From positions 434,001-498,000 of the forward strand of contig JAKULF010000005.1 of assembly GCA_022661535.1 (NCBI GenBank): a DNA stretch of 64,000 bases, given 5' to 3'. The notes beneath the pieces are model-generated. The model did not search any database. It was not told where the DNA came from and was given only the letters and a program-made list of their open reading frames with translations. This stretch comes from Eutypa lata. Its lineage: Eukaryota; Ascomycota; Sordariomycetes; Xylariales; Diatrypaceae. Both the position numbers and the translations under genes were made by a program. Shown one piece after another: positions 1 to 10,686 of this stretch (its first letter is position 1; each line of letters opens with the position of its first letter).

Positions 1-1816
1 CTTTATAGGCGCCAGACCGAATTGACCTTCGTCAGTAACCATAAGTCGACGTGACCGGTGTAGGCGGAACATCCGCTCCATAGCATCATGAGACGGTTCT
101 GGATCCGATACCCCGTTCTCGGGAAAAAAGCTCCCCAGCGTGTGGTGTCCAATTCTGAATCCTGAGTTTTGCTCAACAACTTGGTTAAACGCTTTTCTGC
201 CTCTCCAAAATGCGTGAGGGCTATCATTTTGGAGAGTGAGAGGGCAATTCAAAAGACTCTGGTATGATTCTGGAACTCGGAATCCACGGGATGTTCGGTT
301 CCCAGTCAGTGTCCGCCAAATAACATCCCGAAGATCAGTCTCGCTTGCATAGGCTTGCCTGTTATTGAGAGGCTGTAACATGGAATCTTCGGGGGTGTTA
401 CTACGATACGTTTCGTAATAGCTAGCTCCCAGACCGTCAATAGTGCTGATAAGAACCATCTGACAGCGTAGGGAATTTCCATCAGGGCTGAAGTTGATGT
501 CGGATGGAATTCCAAGTTCCCCCGCAGTATAGTTGCATATACCGCTGAAAAGACGATTATAATCACCTCCCCGTAAGTCTATCGCCCACGATGGCAAGTC
601 TATGGAAGGTCCTACACATTGCTGAAGGACTCCTAGGCTACCCTCTATAGTGGCACGTGAATTTGTGTCGTCTTCTAAGCTGCGAGGTGGGTATCTTACC
701 TGCATAAACCATAGCTCGAGTGAAAGAGACATATACATCTCTAGTGGCGGCCACGTAGCTAATCGCTACTTTACTCGCGAGCGTAGTTCCCATTAAACCC
801 AAAAGCCCATAAACCTTATCTCTGGGGTCTGTTGCGAGTGCCTTGCGTGCAAGGTCTAGAAGAGGCATGAATTGTGAATATGAGTGTTGATTCTCTTTGG
901 TTCCCAGAGCGCGCTGCTGGTTCATGAAATGTATAATCCGGTTTCTGTTGAGGCCAGAATAACGGAAGCCCTCAATTGAGTGATGGCACTCATTTTGGAC
1001 TAGATTGAAAACAATGTCGTCATTAGAGACAATGAATGTGAATATCGCATGAAAGACATCACCCCAGCTTACACACTCCCTACCGCATAGAATAGGGGTA
1101 GAAACACTACCCATGGCAATCTCCTGCATGATCCAGAGACGGTTCCAGTACGGTCGATTCATAAGTTGACCGAGGGCACTCCAACAGCCTGTCCCCAGGA
1201 GGTCTGGATCATTCTTTAGGCGCACTCCGAGAGACTCGGCAGTGCCGTCTTCGCATGATCTTGACAGAGACTGGATCAAACGCATGGCGGAGTCGCTTCT
1301 ATCGGCAGTCTCTCCTAGCCAAACAACGATGTCGCGAGCTCTCTCATAAATATCTCGCATGCGGGAAACCTCTCGTTGCCGCTCCTTTGAGTCGTCTTGA
1401 TTGATGCATAATGCGTCAATCCATATCCTGAGACCAGCTACGATTGGCGCTTTGTCGGCAAGGATTTGTAGAACATTTCTTAGATTCGATCTTACCGCAA
1501 CCTGACACCCGTCTATTTCGACATTGGCCATGTTATGGTGGTCTCCCCAAGTGTAGGACAATGCAACATAGTCTCCCCATGGGTATCGCCAATCCAAATG
1601 GCCAGGGGGAGACAATGTTTCAGTGTTAGAAGCCCAATCCAAGTTAGATAACTTCGGAAGGTTCATAGGATTTTTGATGCTGCAATGTTCCATCTGCCAG
1701 CAACTAGATCTCGCTCTTAATTCTGCTCTGTCTCCGACCTGGAGTGGTTTCGGCGGTTGGAGCCTTAGCAACCTGATCTCTTCTTCTGCTTTGTTGAGTG
1801 GCTTATACTGTAGCAT
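1..1816 (-). CDS. HET-domain (heterokaryon incompatibility) protein, 3' end cut by window edge
   Basis: Two exons: 1816-700 and 644 to beyond position 1, split by a 55-nt GTAAGA...TAG intron (699-645, phase 1). At least 587 residues lie in the window. The start at MLQYKPL is chosen because this is how HET proteins usually begin; the frame is open 17 codons further upstream without another good start. The HET core is clear: VALSYTWGD near residue 90, then IDALCINQDD and a stretch ending in VVWLGE. After the intron comes LPSWAIDL, the usual Trp-containing motif after the HET domain. The visible end reads RRLMVTDEGQFGLAP, close to the usual C-terminus, so little is probably missing. HET proteins trigger death or growth arrest on fusion of unlike hyphae or act in related recognition; the partner cannot be told from sequence. 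No partner NLR or secreted gene lies next to it inside the window. Confidence 0.93.
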
Positions 1817-3556
1817 GGTTCTTGTCCTCCTTGGATTGAACCACCGTGATCTCTGAGTGAATGACAAAAAGAATATAGCAGCAAACTTTTAGCCGCTTGT
1901 TGGATCTAGGTATTTGGAAATTGACATGAAAGATGCGATTATTGCTATTAGGTCTCCATTGAAATGATGGGCAATGGGGACTATCCTGTCCGGCATGGCA
2001 TTCATCTGCCATGGGTATATGTACCCTGCTACTCTATATGCGAAAATGCCTCCCATCCATGTACGCCAAATTTCAGCGATAAGCTTCTCAGGCAGGCAAG
2101 TAACGCCACCATTGCAACCGGATAACTACCAAGCTTGTAACGTAATCCATGCGGGATTTATTTATTATCATTCTTTTCTTAGGTGACTTGGCACCAAATT
2201 CATCGATATTATACTTGATCATAATTAATAAGTAGCAGCAGCATTGAAGCTATGTTGAGCGAGTCGCAGCTGACAGGATCTTCACGACGATACGTTGTAT
2301 ATGAAAGTGTTTACTATTCGACGTCATGCTTGACGACCTATTTGACGATGTGATACGCTGATAAGGAGTACACTCGCTCTCGACCCCTCTCTTTACCTTG
2401 GCGCTTCTAAAATGTCGTCGTCCCAAACAAGAAAGTGCTACAATATGTGCATAACGATCAGCACACGGCAAAGGCTGACTTCAAATACGACTGTACGAAA
2501 ACACATTTGGGCATTTGGGGTACACAACTTGGCCGGATTTGTCGCAGTTATTACCCGGAAGTATGGCCACCCAACCATAATGTTCCCATCTTATACTACA
2601 TACCGAAGCATCACAAATCACATTCTGGGTATAAAGGTAGAATAATGATGAATAGAAGTAGTAAGTAAGGAATAGATAATGGTAAAATGAATAAAATTAT
2701 CAATGAAGAGCATCATTAAAATGAACCCAAAGCGAGCTCAGTTATTAAACTAAGTCTTCATCTTTCTATCCAACAAAAGCAATTATATCTGGAAAAATCA
2801 AGCAATGGCAATGCAAGGGTAGTCTGTCTCACTAAATCTTTTGGAACTGTTGATTACGGGACCCATGTGAACAGATATTTCAGGTAGAAATATTTAAAGG
2901 CGTACATAGCTAACCATCTTCAGAACATTTAAAGCAAGTCATCGCCATGTTTAAACCCTGCCGTCGGAATGGTGTAATTCGTATCCGAACAACTACGGGA
3001 TACTGAACGAACTTGTTTTCGGTGTCGCCCGTAAAACTCAAAATAGACGAAATATATATTCGAAATTATGCTACACAATAGACTAAGAAAAGAACAAAGA
3101 TGGGAAAATGACAGGTAAATTATGTTGGAGCGAAACTTCGGCTTGGTTTGAGGTACTTTAATGTGAGCATTCGTCTTCCTAGGATCGGATCCGATCGTCT
3201 TGTACAGGGGGTCATCAACATCGGATCCGATATCTCAGTCCCCACACGACGGGGTCCCCATAATTCCAACACTCCACGTCGTTTGCGAACCTACGACGAG
3301 ATCATAGTTCGGAAGCGTCGCGCTCACGGCTCCGAGGCCCGTAATATGGCGGAACAAATGTCTATAAATGCTTATTGGAATGCAAAAAAGAAAATTGCTT
3401 TCCGTGTGCCTATCACTTATTATCAAAACAGGAATACAAGACCACTCAGCTATTACCTTTCCGACACTAAAATCATCACTTCACACCTCTTTATACTTTA
3501 TAAGCGGCAGCTTGTTGATACTTTCAAATTCCATTTCAGCCAACTGTTGAAATAGG
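1817..3556. other. Intergenic, no supported gene
   Basis: AT-rich non-coding DNA between the HET gene and the NmrA-like gene. Short ORFs here lack domains and good starts. The part at 3183-3258 carries palindromes described separately and probably belongs to the promoter of the downstream gene. Confidence 0.6.
3183..3231. promoter_or_regulatory. Paired CGGATCCG palindromes upstream of the NmrA-like gene
   Basis: GATCGGATCCGATC (3183-3196) is a perfect 14-bp palindrome, and ATCGGATCCGAT (3220-3231) repeats its 12-bp core. Centres are 36 bp apart. Each holds CGG-N2-CCG, the arrangement of inverted half-sites recognised by many Zn2Cys6 dimers. A GGGGTCCCC palindrome follows at about 3250-3258. 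The elements lie 330-370 bp upstream of the ATG at 3557. The neighbouring gene at 4791 encodes a Zn2Cys6 protein, so a cognate site is an attractive but untested inference. Confidence 0.45.
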
Positions 3557-4456
3557 ATGCCCACTCTACAAGTCGCACTAGCCGGAGCCACGGGCAACCT
3601 CGGCGGTCCCATCCTCGAGGCTCTCCTTGACGCAGGCTTCAGCGTAACAGTCCTATCACGCATCGGTGGAAATTCTTCCAAGTTGACACCGCGCCCCAAC
3701 CTCACTATCAATCAAGTCGATTTTAACTCGGTCGAATCCCTGACCCCGGCCCTACAGGGTGCCCACGTCGTCGTGTCGTGTCTCGCCACTCTAGCAATAG
3801 GCAGTCAGAACCCGTTGATCGACGCCTCCGTCGCCGCAGGCGTGAGACGCTACATCCCGGCGGAGTTCGGCATGGACTCTACGAACGCGCTCTGCGTGCA
3901 ACTGCCGGTCTGCGCTCCCAAGGCGGCGACGCAGAAGTACCTCCTGGAGAAGTCGAGTGCCAACCCGGGGTTCACTTGGACTAGCATTGCTAATGGGCTG
4001 TTCCTTGACTGGTGCCTGGAGCAGGGTATCATTTTGAACGCAGCACAGCATACCGCGACTTTGTACAATGGCGGCGATGTGCTTTTCAGCGCCACGCTTC
4101 TAGCTGACATCGCGAAGGCTGTTTTGGGCGTCATTGCGCACCAGGATGAGACTGTGAACCGCGTCGTCTACATCCAATCTGCGCTGGTTACCCAGAACGG
4201 ACTGATTCGGTATGCGAAGGATAAGGATGGGAAGGAGTGGGAGACTGTCATTAAGAGTACGGAGGATGTGAGACAGGAGGGTTTCGCGGCACTAGCTGAA
4301 GGTGACCTTGATGCTGCGATGCTAGGGTTCTCGATCTGCGCATGTTTCAACACTGAGTATGGCTGTGACTTTTCGAGCCACTTGGATAACGAGTTGTTGG
4401 GTTTGAAGGAGCTGGGCGAAGCTGAGCTGAGAGCGTTGGTGGTGAGCTTTTTGTGA
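3557..4456 (+). CDS. NmrA-like / isoflavone-reductase-like NAD(P)-binding oxidoreductase
   Basis: Intronless, 299 aa, starting at an ATG after a pyrimidine-rich leader. The N-terminus VALAGATGNLGGPILEALL is the Rossmann GxxGxxG nucleotide-binding loop of atypical SDRs, near residues 6-24. RRYIPAEFGMD near residue 98 is typical of the isoflavone reductase / NmrA-like branch (also called CipA-like in fungi). There is no signal peptide or membrane segment, so it is probably cytosolic. Length matches the family (about 300 aa). Members either reduce small aromatic or isoflavone-like substrates or act as redox-sensing regulators; the sequence does not decide between them. It is followed on the same strand by a Zn2Cys6 regulator 335 bp downstream, a common enzyme-regulator pairing, and its promoter carries two CGGATCCG palindromes. 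Confidence 0.92.
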   Translation: MPTLQVALAGATGNLGGPILEALLDAGFSVTVLSRIGGNSSKLTPRPNLTINQVDFNSVESLTPALQGAHVVVSCLATLAIGSQNPLIDASVAAGVRRYIPAEFGMDSTNALCVQLPVCAPKAATQKYLLEKSSANPGFTWTSIANGLFLDWCLEQGIILNAAQHTATLYNGGDVLFSATLLADIAKAVLGVIAHQDETVNRVVYIQSALVTQNGLIRYAKDKDGKEWETVIKSTEDVRQEGFAALAEGDLDAAMLGFSICACFNTEYGCDFSSHLDNELLGLKELGEAELRALVVSFL

Positions 4457-4790
4457 TGCGTATGACTCGCGAGTCATGTCAACTCAGAGGGAATCATACG
4501 ACGTTCTTCAGTTTCCATGATGTTTTCATAATACAGATATAGAGGAAAAATCTATTATATTTTTATCGACTCATTACATACCTCTCGATGTTCTGTAACT
4601 GGAAAACGTTCAGCATCCCTGGCCGGATCTCGACGAGTGGATCCGTAATTTGGTGCTAAGCTTGCTTGCCAAGACACATTTGTCTATCTCGATAGTGCAG
4701 GGGTCAGCAACTTGGATCTGTTATCAGATTCTCATTTCTCACATACTCTCGATCCTTAACCCAACCTTCTTACATCGCTCATCAACGAAG

Positions 4791-6945
4791 ATGCCGAGTC
4801 ATTCTTCTCAACGACGGACACAATTTTCTAGTTGCGATGCTTGCCGTCGCTCACGCGTTGCTTGCGATGCCTCAAAACTGGGTCATCGACAACCGGGCAA
4901 GACGAGATGGACCGGTTCATGTTCGAGATGTTCGCTCCGAAAACGACCGTGCACATTCGAGGTAAAGTGATAACGTCATGTCCTCTCCTTTTAACCTACA
5001 TGGATGAATAGCTCATTGTATTTAGTGGATCAATAGTGTGAGAAGAAAACCTTCAAATGTACGCCAAGACGCGACTTCTCATTCATCCACGACTGAGATA
5101 GATGATCATATACCTTATGAATCACATGACCAGGAGCTCCTCGACTCTGTCCCCGAAAGTGAAGATGCCTGTGACCCAGCTGCTACTCAGTATGCTCAGT
5201 ATTGTACCAATGGCAATCTCAGCAACCAATGTGCCGCGAGACACAGCCCGCCTTCAGGCGAGTCAACCGCCTCTTTGGGGGAATCGCTCAGCTCTATAAT
5301 TGAATCTTTGGATACTCCACTGACATGGTGGTCTGAGAAAATCTTCCATAATGGTATTGATACCATTTTGGGCCTCCTAGTTGGCAGGAACGGCTGTCCA
5401 TTTGTGTACGTTTGATGGGAGTTAGTCATTTAGAAGTGAGCATCAGCCCCTGACGACAAGAACAGAGATGATTCGACGAGTGAAGTTTGCATTCCAGTGA
5501 TGACACTTTTCAAGAAGCTCGACGCGGATATGGACCATGAGCTGGACCGGCACGACCCGGGCCTGACATCCGAAGTACGAGAACGAAGGCGAGAAAGGAA
5601 CGACCAGATCGATCAATCACTGCGTCGGACCATGCGATCCTTCACAGCCCGCTGGCTTCCGCTGGTAATCTCGAAACGAGAAGACCCTGCGATAGCAAGT
5701 CAAATCGAAGAAATTGTTAGAGACAGCTGGCGGTCTGCCCGGAAAGATATGCTGAGAGCCGTCAACCGCACATCTTATCGGTCTGCTCTCACTTTGTACC
5801 TTTTCGCTCAGACTCCTATCCCAGTAGCGATTTCTGAGGATGAGGAGCTAGACGGCATAAGTGGGCCAGTGTGTATTCAAACCGCTTTGTCACAAGTTCA
5901 GAAGCTGCGAGAGCGGCAGCAGCGATGCCACCAGTTTGATGAACCGCCGGAACCATCAACTTTGGCAAGCGCCTTAACGAGCTATGCTCCTAACCCCAGC
6001 TCGACTCAAGCACATCTGGCTTTCGAAAGTCGAGCTTACTGGGCGGCGGTGATGTGGGACACGTCGAGCTCTCTAACGTTAAATCTTCGCACTTCCTTGA
6101 CGTCTGGGCTTAATGGGGGATGTTCGGAGCCCGCGTGGCGTGTAGCTAGGACCTTCCTGGCGGGGTCTTTCCACCCCAGAACAGAGCACTGGCGCACCGA
6201 TGGTTTCGAAGTGTCCGATGAAGCAGCTTTGCAGATCATCAATGGCGCTAACGTTTGTAAGCTGTACGTTTGGAAAAACATCACTTCGTTGAAGGAAGCT
6301 CTCCGGGAGGGAGTGGATGAAGAGAGTGTCCTCTTCGTCTGGACGGCACTTCTTGACTCGATTCACATTTTTAAAACTTCGTTCCGGCCCCTTCTGGACA
6401 GCTGCGAGAGGCGGCTTCACTTCTTGAATCAACTCACCCGACTGGCTTGGTATGAGCTTAACCTGCAGTACTACATGGGAATTTTACTCCTCATCAATGA
6501 AATTGAGACGGCTAATCGCTCTGATCTGATATCGCAAGTGGCCGAGGTGAGACAGGATGCTGAACAGGAGTCCTTGAATGTTCTTAAATTCGGAATAGAT
6601 AACACATACACGATTGACGGACCAAAATATGACTCGGATACCACTACGGGGCTTGAAGCTAGTGCCAACCTCCCTAGAGAGCCGGTAACGGCGTCATTTG
6701 TCGCCATTGACCCGTACCCTGACCGTGTGGTGGACTCCGTGATGCTAATGAGCAAGGTCATAAACCGTGAATATCATCAAGGCAAGATCAAGCACGGCGC
6801 TTACTCCCATCTTTCATCCACTCTTCTCAAGGCAGTTGGAGAACTTCCTCAGAGCTCCAGGATTGTCCAATCTGCCCGAGAGAACTTGCAACGGTCAATT
6901 CACAGTATGGACGCGGTATTTGTCAACGATGCGGTAGTTGGCTAG
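4791..6945 (+). CDS. Zn2Cys6 transcription factor
   Basis: Three exons: 4791-4961, 5026-5405, 5466-6945; 676 aa. The intron phases (0 and 2) join cleanly and give CTFEWINSVRRK after the zinc cluster, a usual continuation in this family. The cluster reads CDACRRSRVAC (C15, C18, C25), then SCSRCSLRKRPC (C44, C47, C54). The gap between the third and fourth Cys is 18 residues, longer than the usual 5-9 loop, and rich in Gly, Lys and Arg. The rest is a helical fungal regulator middle region without another recognisable domain. It should be nuclear. It may control itself and the upstream NmrA-like gene: CGGATC and GGATCCG half-sites lie at 4622-4646, upstream of its start. That link is inference only. 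Confidence 0.9.
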
Positions 6946-7032
6946 CCTTCTATATTATATGAGACCCATACCTAAATCCGGAAGGGCCTCAAGTTCAACC
7001 TTTACATTTGATAGGAGGGATACATAACAGCT

Positions 7033-8547
7033 TTATGGCATAATCTCCGTGATGTTGCTCTTGGCTAGCTTGTCAGTCTCATCCAACACCTCTACCATCC
7101 TCTTTCTAACATCTTCATTCTGCTCATCGGACGACTGAATAAGGCCCATATGCTCAAGGGTAACGAGTATAACAGACTCCATCAGGCGCAGGGTCAGCGG
7201 ACCAGCAATGCCCTGCTGGTAGAAAGCCGGGGAGTCGTTGACCTCCAAAAGCCAGGCAGTCCCATCCTTGTCGATGAGAAAGTCGACGCCGAACAACTCG
7301 AAGCACTTATCCAGCGCCGTGAACTTATCCGCCATAGTGTGCGCAGCGGCGCGGAACGGCTCAGCGGAAACATCGCAGATCTGGTTGAAGACGCGCTCCT
7401 TCCAGCTGTAGCTCCACACCGCGGCCTCTCCGTCTCCGTTCTCTTCCGTAACCGCTCTAGACGTGAACAAGTCGTCGGGCAGTGCCCAGAAGTCCCGCAT
7501 CGACTCTCTCTTCGTGAAATCCTCCTCTTCCTGCAGCGCCGTGTTGGTGAGGGACGACTTCAAGCTCGGGTTGAGCCAGGGCGGCTTGTAGTCCTCGAGC
7601 GCGAGAAGGGCAAGCATCTCCCGGAAGACATGGACCTTCAGTCGGCCGACGGAGAGGACATAGGCGCGCACGTGCCACTTGCGCTTCTCGAGTAGTGCGA
7701 TGTCAGTGATGTAGCGCTGGGCGACGAACTCGCACATTTCAGAGGAGGGGATACGATGGCTCTGTTCGGGGATGTATGGTCGGTTTTTGGGCTCCGCGCG
7801 GATGACGCTGGGATGAGATGTGTTGTGGTCGAGGTTCATGCTTCCGACTGTAGTAATGAGGCCATCTAAGTAGCTGAGACCGGGCATAGCTAAACTTGGC
7901 GAGATTTGCTGCTTTTCCTTATCAGACTCCTTGTCAGCTGTCCCCTCGTTACCATATAATATGATCTCTTGTTCGGCCGGCTGCTCCTCATCCTCATCCT
8001 CATCCTCATCAACCTCGTCATCAGCAAGCTCCAGATGACCCGCCAGCTCCCCCACGGTACTGAAGAGTCGAATACCCGCACCGCAATCCACCAACGCCGG
8101 CTTGAGGATCCACCACTCGCGCCTCTCGGGGGTCCTCTTCTCATTTTCCCCGAGCGAGCAGAGAAGAGACAGGTCATCCGCCGCCATCAGCGCCTCATCC
8201 ACGTACTCGGCGTAATCGAGCGACAGGCACACCGTGAACGGGGAGTGCGCCTTCAGCAGGCTCTGCGGCCGCTTCGCGGCCCAGTAGTCCACCACGCGCG
8301 CGAGGTGGCTCTTCCGTGTCAGGGCGTCGTTGTTGGGGTACGCGTTGATCAGCCCGTTCTGCGCCGAGGTCACGGCGGCGAAGTGCTGCGGCAGCGCCCA
8401 GCCGTCGCAGATCTCGAACACGGTCTCCGCGTTCGTCGGGATGGCGTTGATGTCGTTGTGGAATACGGATGATGGGACGAGATGTTGGATGAATCCCTTT
8501 AGGGGCTCGTCAAGCCATGGGGAGGCGGACTCTATGAAGACGTGCAT
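7033..8547 (-). CDS. Tubulin-tyrosine-ligase (TTL) family protein, Pby1-like
   Basis: Intronless, 504 aa. The C-terminal half has the ATP-grasp features of TTL proteins: WWILKPALVDCGAGIRLF near residue 145, FVAQRYITD, RKWHVRAYVLSVG near residue 292, and FELFGVDFLIDKDGTAWLLEVNDSPAFYQ near residue 415, holding the metal-binding Glu/Asn pair. An acidic Asp/Glu run near residues 178-190 is a disordered insertion between ATP-grasp strands. The N-terminal 100 residues resemble the SurE-less part of fungal Pby1-type proteins. TTL family enzymes ligate amino acids to tubulin or other acceptors; fungal members are largely uncharacterised, and Pby1 of yeast is linked to P-bodies. The 3' end converges with the Zn2Cys6 gene 87 bp away. 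The long ORF on the opposite strand is only codon-bias shadow. Confidence 0.9.
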   Translation of the reverse strand: MHVFIESASPWLDEPLKGFIQHLVPSSVFHNDINAIPTNAETVFEICDGWALPQHFAAVTSAQNGLINAYPNNDALTRKSHLARVVDYWAAKRPQSLLKAHSPFTVCLSLDYAEYVDEALMAADDLSLLCSLGENEKRTPERREWWILKPALVDCGAGIRLFSTVGELAGHLELADDEVDEDEDEDEEQPAEQEIILYGNEGTADKESDKEKQQISPSLAMPGLSYLDGLITTVGSMNLDHNTSHPSVIRAEPKNRPYIPEQSHRIPSSEMCEFVAQRYITDIALLEKRKWHVRAYVLSVGRLKVHVFREMLALLALEDYKPPWLNPSLKSSLTNTALQEEEDFTKRESMRDFWALPDDLFTSRAVTEENGDGEAAVWSYSWKERVFNQICDVSAEPFRAAAHTMADKFTALDKCFELFGVDFLIDKDGTAWLLEVNDSPAFYQQGIAGPLTLRLMESVILVTLEHMGLIQSSDEQNEDVRKRMVEVLDETDKLAKSNITEIMP

Positions 8548-9354
8548 TTTGGTGTGTTCTGCAAATGTGACGAACTTCGGGTTTTAGCTAGGCCTGTATC
8601 CTTCTGGGGGGAGAGATGCCTGGCAAATAATCATCGGGTGGATGGAGATGACTTCCACTGGATTGCTGGCTTTCAGGGCGGTGGCATCGTTTTGTCCCGG
8701 ATGGCAGTAGTATTTAGCGGTCTAGTTCCTGTGAACCTACTGTCTAATAGGAACACAGATTACCTCTACTCTCTTATATGCCGTCCTCCATTTCTCGGAT
8801 GACTCAACGTTCCAAGGAAAAAGGAGTCGTGCCAAGACGCATCGCCCCTATCCATTACCTAAGAATCGTCGGTCCCACCGGCAACGATAACTTTTCAAAC
8901 ACTGGATTGGACATGCGGTTGTTTGTAAACGTAATTTATTACGAATAACCTCACCACTATTTAATCCCGGCCAGATTTACCATGTACACTCTTCTTCTCA
9001 TATGCGAGCAATTATGACTTTGTCAATCACGGTTGAGGATACTTGTAGATAATAACACCTGGGCGGCTCACCAAGGCTATATAGAGAATGATTCAAAGAT
9101 TCCTACTAGTTAATAGCCTGGATGAGGTATTTCTGTTGACGACAGCCACCCCACAACTCTCAATCCGTAAGATAAATTGCTTATAAATTATACAGGCATC
9201 AATATGCGACTTATAAGTTATACTATAATACGAAACAGTCTGTTGAGGACGCATATATAAACAGCCCCATGCTGCTAGTGACAATGATTCTAGAGTTGTG
9301 TCCTATTTACCTCATCATGTAGCTAAGCACATTAACCTATACCAAGGAAGCAAA
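8548..9354. other. Intergenic, no supported gene
   Basis: Upstream region of the TTL-like gene and flank of the epimerase relic. No domain-bearing ORF and no RNA gene was seen. Confidence 0.55.
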
Positions 9355-9700
9355 ATGAATATTGCTGATCCCGCGATTCCAGTTGACTCCACCGTGGTGG
9401 TAATCGGGGCCAATGGCTACATGTCCATTGAAACATGCGAAAAAGTCCTTAAAGCTGGATCGTATCTTTTCGTACTATGTTAATAGGACATGGAACGATA
9501 TGCGCAAGAAGGTCCGTGAGTTGTTTCCAGATCGTCCGGAGCTGGTACAGGGGAATGACCAAGACTTACCTCGGAGAGACCAGTCCTACGCTCCGAAACC
9601 GATCGCACGAGCTGAAGAGATTCTGCAGCAGATTGGCCGACCTGGGTTCGCTAGTGAGGATGATGTTATTCGGGATTTTGTTGCTTCTATGTTTCCTTGA
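9355..9700 (+). pseudogene. Relic of NAD-dependent epimerase / dihydroflavonol-reductase-like gene, centre deleted
   Basis: Starting at ATG 9355 about 39 codons read as the N-terminus of an extended SDR: IPVDSTVVVIGANGYM, then EKVLKAG, matching the family's TGANGYIG...LLxAG opening. The frame stops at 9481. In the next frame, from about 9483, the reading TWNDMRKKVRELFPDRPEL...EEILQQIGRPGF...VIRDFVASMFP matches the usual C-terminal end, closing with TGA near 9700. Members are about 340 aa; only some 115 residues remain, so roughly 220 central residues, including the YxxxK active site, are missing. A 14-nt gap cannot be an intron. The third Gly of GxxGxxG is also lost. I therefore call it a dead gene; the exact parent is not known. 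Confidence 0.7.
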
Positions 9701-10446
9701 GATATGTTGTCCCGCGGTTCACTGGAGCTAAATGAATAATCAGTATATTTAGACTGAAATGAGCTGGAGGGAATGTGGGTTGGATTTGGGGAATAGATAG
9801 GAATACTAAACATTAATTTGAGAGCTAGTTATAACAAATATTTTATATTCGTTATTAAGGGAAACATAATTATTAGAGAGCTACAATATCGTTCATCGTG
9901 TAACTTAATGTCATCCTAAGCTTTGATCTACCGTAAAATTTTATGGCCTGCCATCCTTGTACAAACTCAGCTCACCGGTGTAGTGAAGTCAGGAATGTTT
10001 AGCTTCCGATTTTCACATATATCTTCTCGTCAGCAAAGAATGATTAAGAAACCTAACAAATGTTACGTGGAATTTAGGGATTCTGTGATATGGTACACAA
10101 GGACAAACTCCCACCAAATCACACTCAGATCGGTATATTTATTAGCGAGAATATGAATGTTATCCTCACCAATAGGAACTTACACTCACCGAGTTATTCA
10201 TTGGAATGGAAGCATATGGTCGTCGTTTTTCATATCATACAAACACAATACATCATGACCTATGGAAAATGATATAAGTATTTACCTGGACAGACCTTTA
10301 ACTCCTTCTTTCTTCTCTTTCTTGACTATCAATAACTTACTACACTATTGACTGTTACTACCATAAATACTATATTGAATCTCCTTTACACTTACATTCC
10401 TACACGTCATAGCCTCTGTCAATTAATTGACCTCCTATTCACCAAC
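9701..10446. other. Intergenic, AT-rich
   Basis: No gene recognised. The last 130 bp (about 10,300-10,440) is pyrimidine-rich with a TATA-like segment near 10,270, which looks like a promoter and leader for the small ORF that follows. Confidence 0.5.
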
Positions 10447-10686
10447 ATGTCGTCGAGCAAATATCCCAAGACATCTGATGACCCCCTGAGTTTTGACGAC
10501 TTCCAGAAATTCGGCGAGAACGATAACCCTGCCTGGAACCAGGTCACTGAGCGCAATCGGCGTACCCATACTCTCCAACCAAAACGTACATCCTATGATG
10601 CGTTGATTGACCTCGCAAGCAGGGCTGTGGCGGCTTGTGAGCGGAACATGGAAACTACTCGTCGCGAAACGGGCGAGAAGAAATGA
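10447..10686 (+). CDS. Small hypothetical protein (79 aa)
   Basis: ATG at 10447 opens a 79-codon ORF: MSSSKYPKTSDDPLSFDDFQKFGENDNPAWNQVTERNRR..., ending METTRRETGEKK. It is hydrophilic and charged, has no signal peptide, membrane segment or cysteine pattern, and I do not recognise it. The composition looks coding and it follows a CT-rich fungal-type leader with a TATA-like motif about 170 bp upstream, so I prefer the internal Met to the upstream in-frame one at 10348. It lies among decayed genes, so it may be an orphan gene or itself a relic. Confidence 0.4.
   Translation: MSSSKYPKTSDDPLSFDDFQKFGENDNPAWNQVTERNRRTHTLQPKRTSYDALIDLASRAVAACERNMETTRRETGEKK

Noticed and set aside
3148..3555. 135-codon ORF before the NmrA-like gene
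   Set aside because: Overlaps the palindromic promoter, has no domain and ends at the real start codon.
7150..7695. 181-codon ORF on the plus strand
   Set aside because: Lies wholly antisense to the TTL-like gene and follows its codon periodicity; low-complexity Arg-rich product without a domain.
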